Source: Myxococcales bacterium (GTDB taxonomy: Bacteria; Myxococcota_C; UBA6777). From it: 11,811 nucleotides of DNA. Positions 10,236 through 11,811 of the stretch are shown here, one piece after another; position 1 is the stretch's first letter; every line of letters begins with the position of its first letter. The notes under the pieces were generated by a model. That model ran no database searches, had not been told where the DNA came from, and saw only the letters and a list, made by a program, of their open reading frames with translations. The position numbers and the translations under genes are program-made. The DNA is taken from the NCBI GenBank assembly GCA_027005175.1, contig JALTMC010000643.1:1-11811 (forward strand), given 5' to 3'.

Positions 10236-11811
10236 ATGTACAGGTTGATCATCGAAGATGATGAAGGTCGTACGACGATTGTTCCTTTGATTCGAAACCA
10301 GATTAATATTGGTCGCGAAGAAGGGAATACCATCCGTCTGACAGAGCGAAACATCTCTCGACGGCATGCCAAGTTATTGCTCAAAAACGGTCAGGTTCAG
10401 ATTGAAGATCTGAAGAGTTACAACGGTGTTTGGATCAATGGTTCGCGGATCAAAGGACGCTCTTCTCTGCGTCCCGGCGATCTTCTTGAGATCGGAGACT
10501 ACCATCTCTCTGTTCAGGAAGAGTCCTCTGAAGCAGAGCAGAGTGCTCGTCCGGCGATGCCATCAGAGCAAGATTTTGATGACCAAACACCACCGATTGG
10601 GATCGCTCCGATTTCTGAGAGTGAAGATGACATTCAGGAGATTCTTGAGCCTGAGCCTGCTGTGTTATTACTTCTTAACACGCCACAGGAGGGCACCGTT
10701 TTTGATGTGAGCTGGCCTGCTGTGATGATCGGTCGGACGGAGGAAAACGAGATCGCGATCGATCACGCCTCCATCTCACGGCATCATGCCAAGATCGTGT
10801 GTGAGGATGGAGTCTACCAACTTCACGATCTCGACAGCGCTAACGGTGTACTGGTCAATGGTGAAGAGTTCAAAGTCTGCGATCTGCGCTGGGGAGATGT
10901 TCTTGAGCTGGGCCAAGTCCAACTCAAGTTCTGTGCTGCCTCCGATGAGCTGCCAGAGCATTCCACCGAATCCTCTGGAGGTTCTAAGCCTGCAACGGCA
11001 GCACCTTCCAAAACTATGAATATGATCATCGGTATGGTCGTTTTGCTGGTCCTCCTTGGTGGGGGCGGTATCTTTATGTTTATGAAGGGAAAAGACAATA
11101 ATGCGTTGCCACCACTTCGCGCCCGTGTGAACAGGAATGTTGTGGTTCCACGGCGGGAACCTTCACCCTCTCGAATGGCAGAGACTCTTCGGAAAGAGCA
11201 AGAAGCACAGCTCAAGCTGGCAAAGAGTCTGTTTACTCAGGAGAATTATAAGGGGGGGCTCGAAATTCTAGAGCGTCTTCTCAAAGTGCGATCCCCTTGG
11301 AAAGAAGCCGAAGAACTGCAGAAGCGATGCAAGTATGAAAATAAGTTTTTCAAGCTTATTCAGGAAAGTATCGAGTTGCAGGCAGAGGGGAAAATGTACG
11401 AAGCGTATTTGAAGTTGAGCAAAGTGAATACACAAAGCCGCTACTTTGCGCGAGCTGAAGATGCAAAAAAACAAACGGCACCCAAAGCCGCCGCTAAACA
11501 AAAACAAAAAGTTCGACAAGCGATGACAGAAAAACGCTACTTTGTTGCCATGCAATGGAACAGTAAGGTGCTTGATATCCAGCCCAAGAACCCGGAAGCT
11601 AAGGAATTTCATAAGAAAATAGCAAAGTTAACCCAGCCTGTCACCCGAACACCGAAAAGGGTTCCAGCTCGTGTCTCACCTCCTATTCGAAGAGGAGAGA
11701 ACCCAAAGAAACGTGTGAAGCCTCCTGCGCGACGGCGTCTTGGAGCTCTTGCCCGGTGCAAAGTCCTGATCACATCGAAAAAGTACTCTTCTGCTCGGTC
11801 TTGTCTGCAAC
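10236..11811 (+). CDS. Double-FHA membrane protein with C-terminal helical (TPR-like) region, 3' end beyond window
   Basis: The frame is open for 525 codons to the window edge, with no stop, so the C-terminus is missing. FHA domain 1 spans about residues 3-93 (GREEGN 26-31, SRRHA 41-45, NG 64-65, NGSRI 68-72). An acidic linker (95-140) leads to FHA domain 2 at about 142-233 (GRTEEN 166-171, SRHHA 181-185, NG 203-204, NGEEF 208-212). Both keep the Gly-Arg, Ser-x-x-His and Asn-Gly residues needed for phosphothreonine binding. A Ser/Gly/Pro linker is followed by one membrane helix (about 262-283). The region after it is Lys/Arg/Gln-rich and helical: residues 318-463 show repeated helix pairs (LAKSLFTQENYKGGLEIL; AEGKMYEAYLKL; MTEKRYFVAMQW) like TPR units, then a Pro/Arg-rich linker (468-500), then another possible unit (KVLITSKKYSSARSCL). 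This predicts cytoplasmic FHA heads and a periplasmic repeat region. I chose the ATG for its AGGAG at 10226-10230. Confidence 0.9.
   Translation, partial: MYRLIIEDDEGRTTIVPLIRNQINIGREEGNTIRLTERNISRRHAKLLLKNGQVQIEDLKSYNGVWINGSRIKGRSSLRPGDLLEIGDYHLSVQEESSEAEQSARPAMPSEQDFDDQTPPIGIAPISESEDDIQEILEPEPAVLLLLNTPQEGTVFDVSWPAVMIGRTEENEIAIDHASISRHHAKIVCEDGVYQLHDLDSANGVLVNGEEFKVCDLRWGDVLELGQVQLKFCAASDELPEHSTESSGGSKPATAAPSKTMNMIIGMVVLLVLLGGGGIFMFMKGKDNNALPPLRARVNRNVVVPRREPSPSRMAETLRKEQEAQLKLAKSLFTQENYKGGLEILERLLKVRSPWKEAEELQKRCKYENKFFKLIQESIELQAEGKMYEAYLKLSKVNTQSRYFARAEDAKKQTAPKAAAKQKQKVRQAMTEKRYFVAMQWNSKVLDIQPKNPEAKEFHKKIAKLTQPVTRTPKRVPARVSPPIRRGENPKKRVKPPARRRLGALARCKVLITSKKYSSARSCLQ

Noticed and set aside
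10236-11811. Type III secretion YscD-like ring protein
   Set aside because: The order FHA-TM-periplasm is similar, but there are two FHA domains, the periplasmic part looks TPR-like, and no secretion genes are visible.

Overview
The window looks like an ordinary chromosomal stretch from a Gram-negative bacterium of moderate GC content (about half by eye), probably of a deltaproteobacterial or Myxococcota-like lineage. That placement is inference. It rests on two membrane-anchored FHA-domain proteins, the wording of the MutS2 ATPase motif (DEIVVGTDP), an M50 site-2 protease with extra PDZ domains, and a loose, mostly non-operonic layout. I see no transposase, integrase, phage gene, CRISPR array, tRNA or rRNA.

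Layout, left to right. Positions 1-1710 hold three forward genes: a gene of unknown function cut by the left edge, a YceI-like protein 5 nt behind it, and a short FHA protein with a C-terminal membrane anchor. A membrane fatty-acid desaturase follows (1902-2981). It converges on a reverse-strand NUDIX hydrolase (3183-3749), and between them lies a 70-bp tandem duplication. The NUDIX gene is divergent from a small secreted cysteine-rich protein (3979-4293). Their shared intergenic region carries a perfect 9-bp inverted repeat and a GNRA-type hairpin. MutS2 with a C-terminal Smr domain occupies 4506-7121. It converges on a small two-helix membrane protein (7337-7555, reverse) across a block of ~71-bp repeats that include copies of that gene's 3' end. 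A 685-bp stretch with no convincing gene (7556-8240) precedes an RseP-type intramembrane protease with four PDZ-like segments (8241-10097). The window ends inside a large gene for a double-FHA, single-TM, helical-repeat protein (10236 to beyond 11811).

Functionally these are mostly housekeeping or envelope genes: lipid desaturation, a lipocalin-like YceI protein, a regulated-proteolysis enzyme, nucleotide or metabolite clean-up, and recombination/ribosome-rescue-type MutS2. Two FHA proteins would bind phosphothreonine partners at the inner membrane. Nothing here is clearly a new multi-gene system. The most unusual items are the two membrane FHA proteins (especially the right-edge one), the four-PDZ protease, and two independent ~70-bp tandem repeat blocks placed at the 3' ends of genes.
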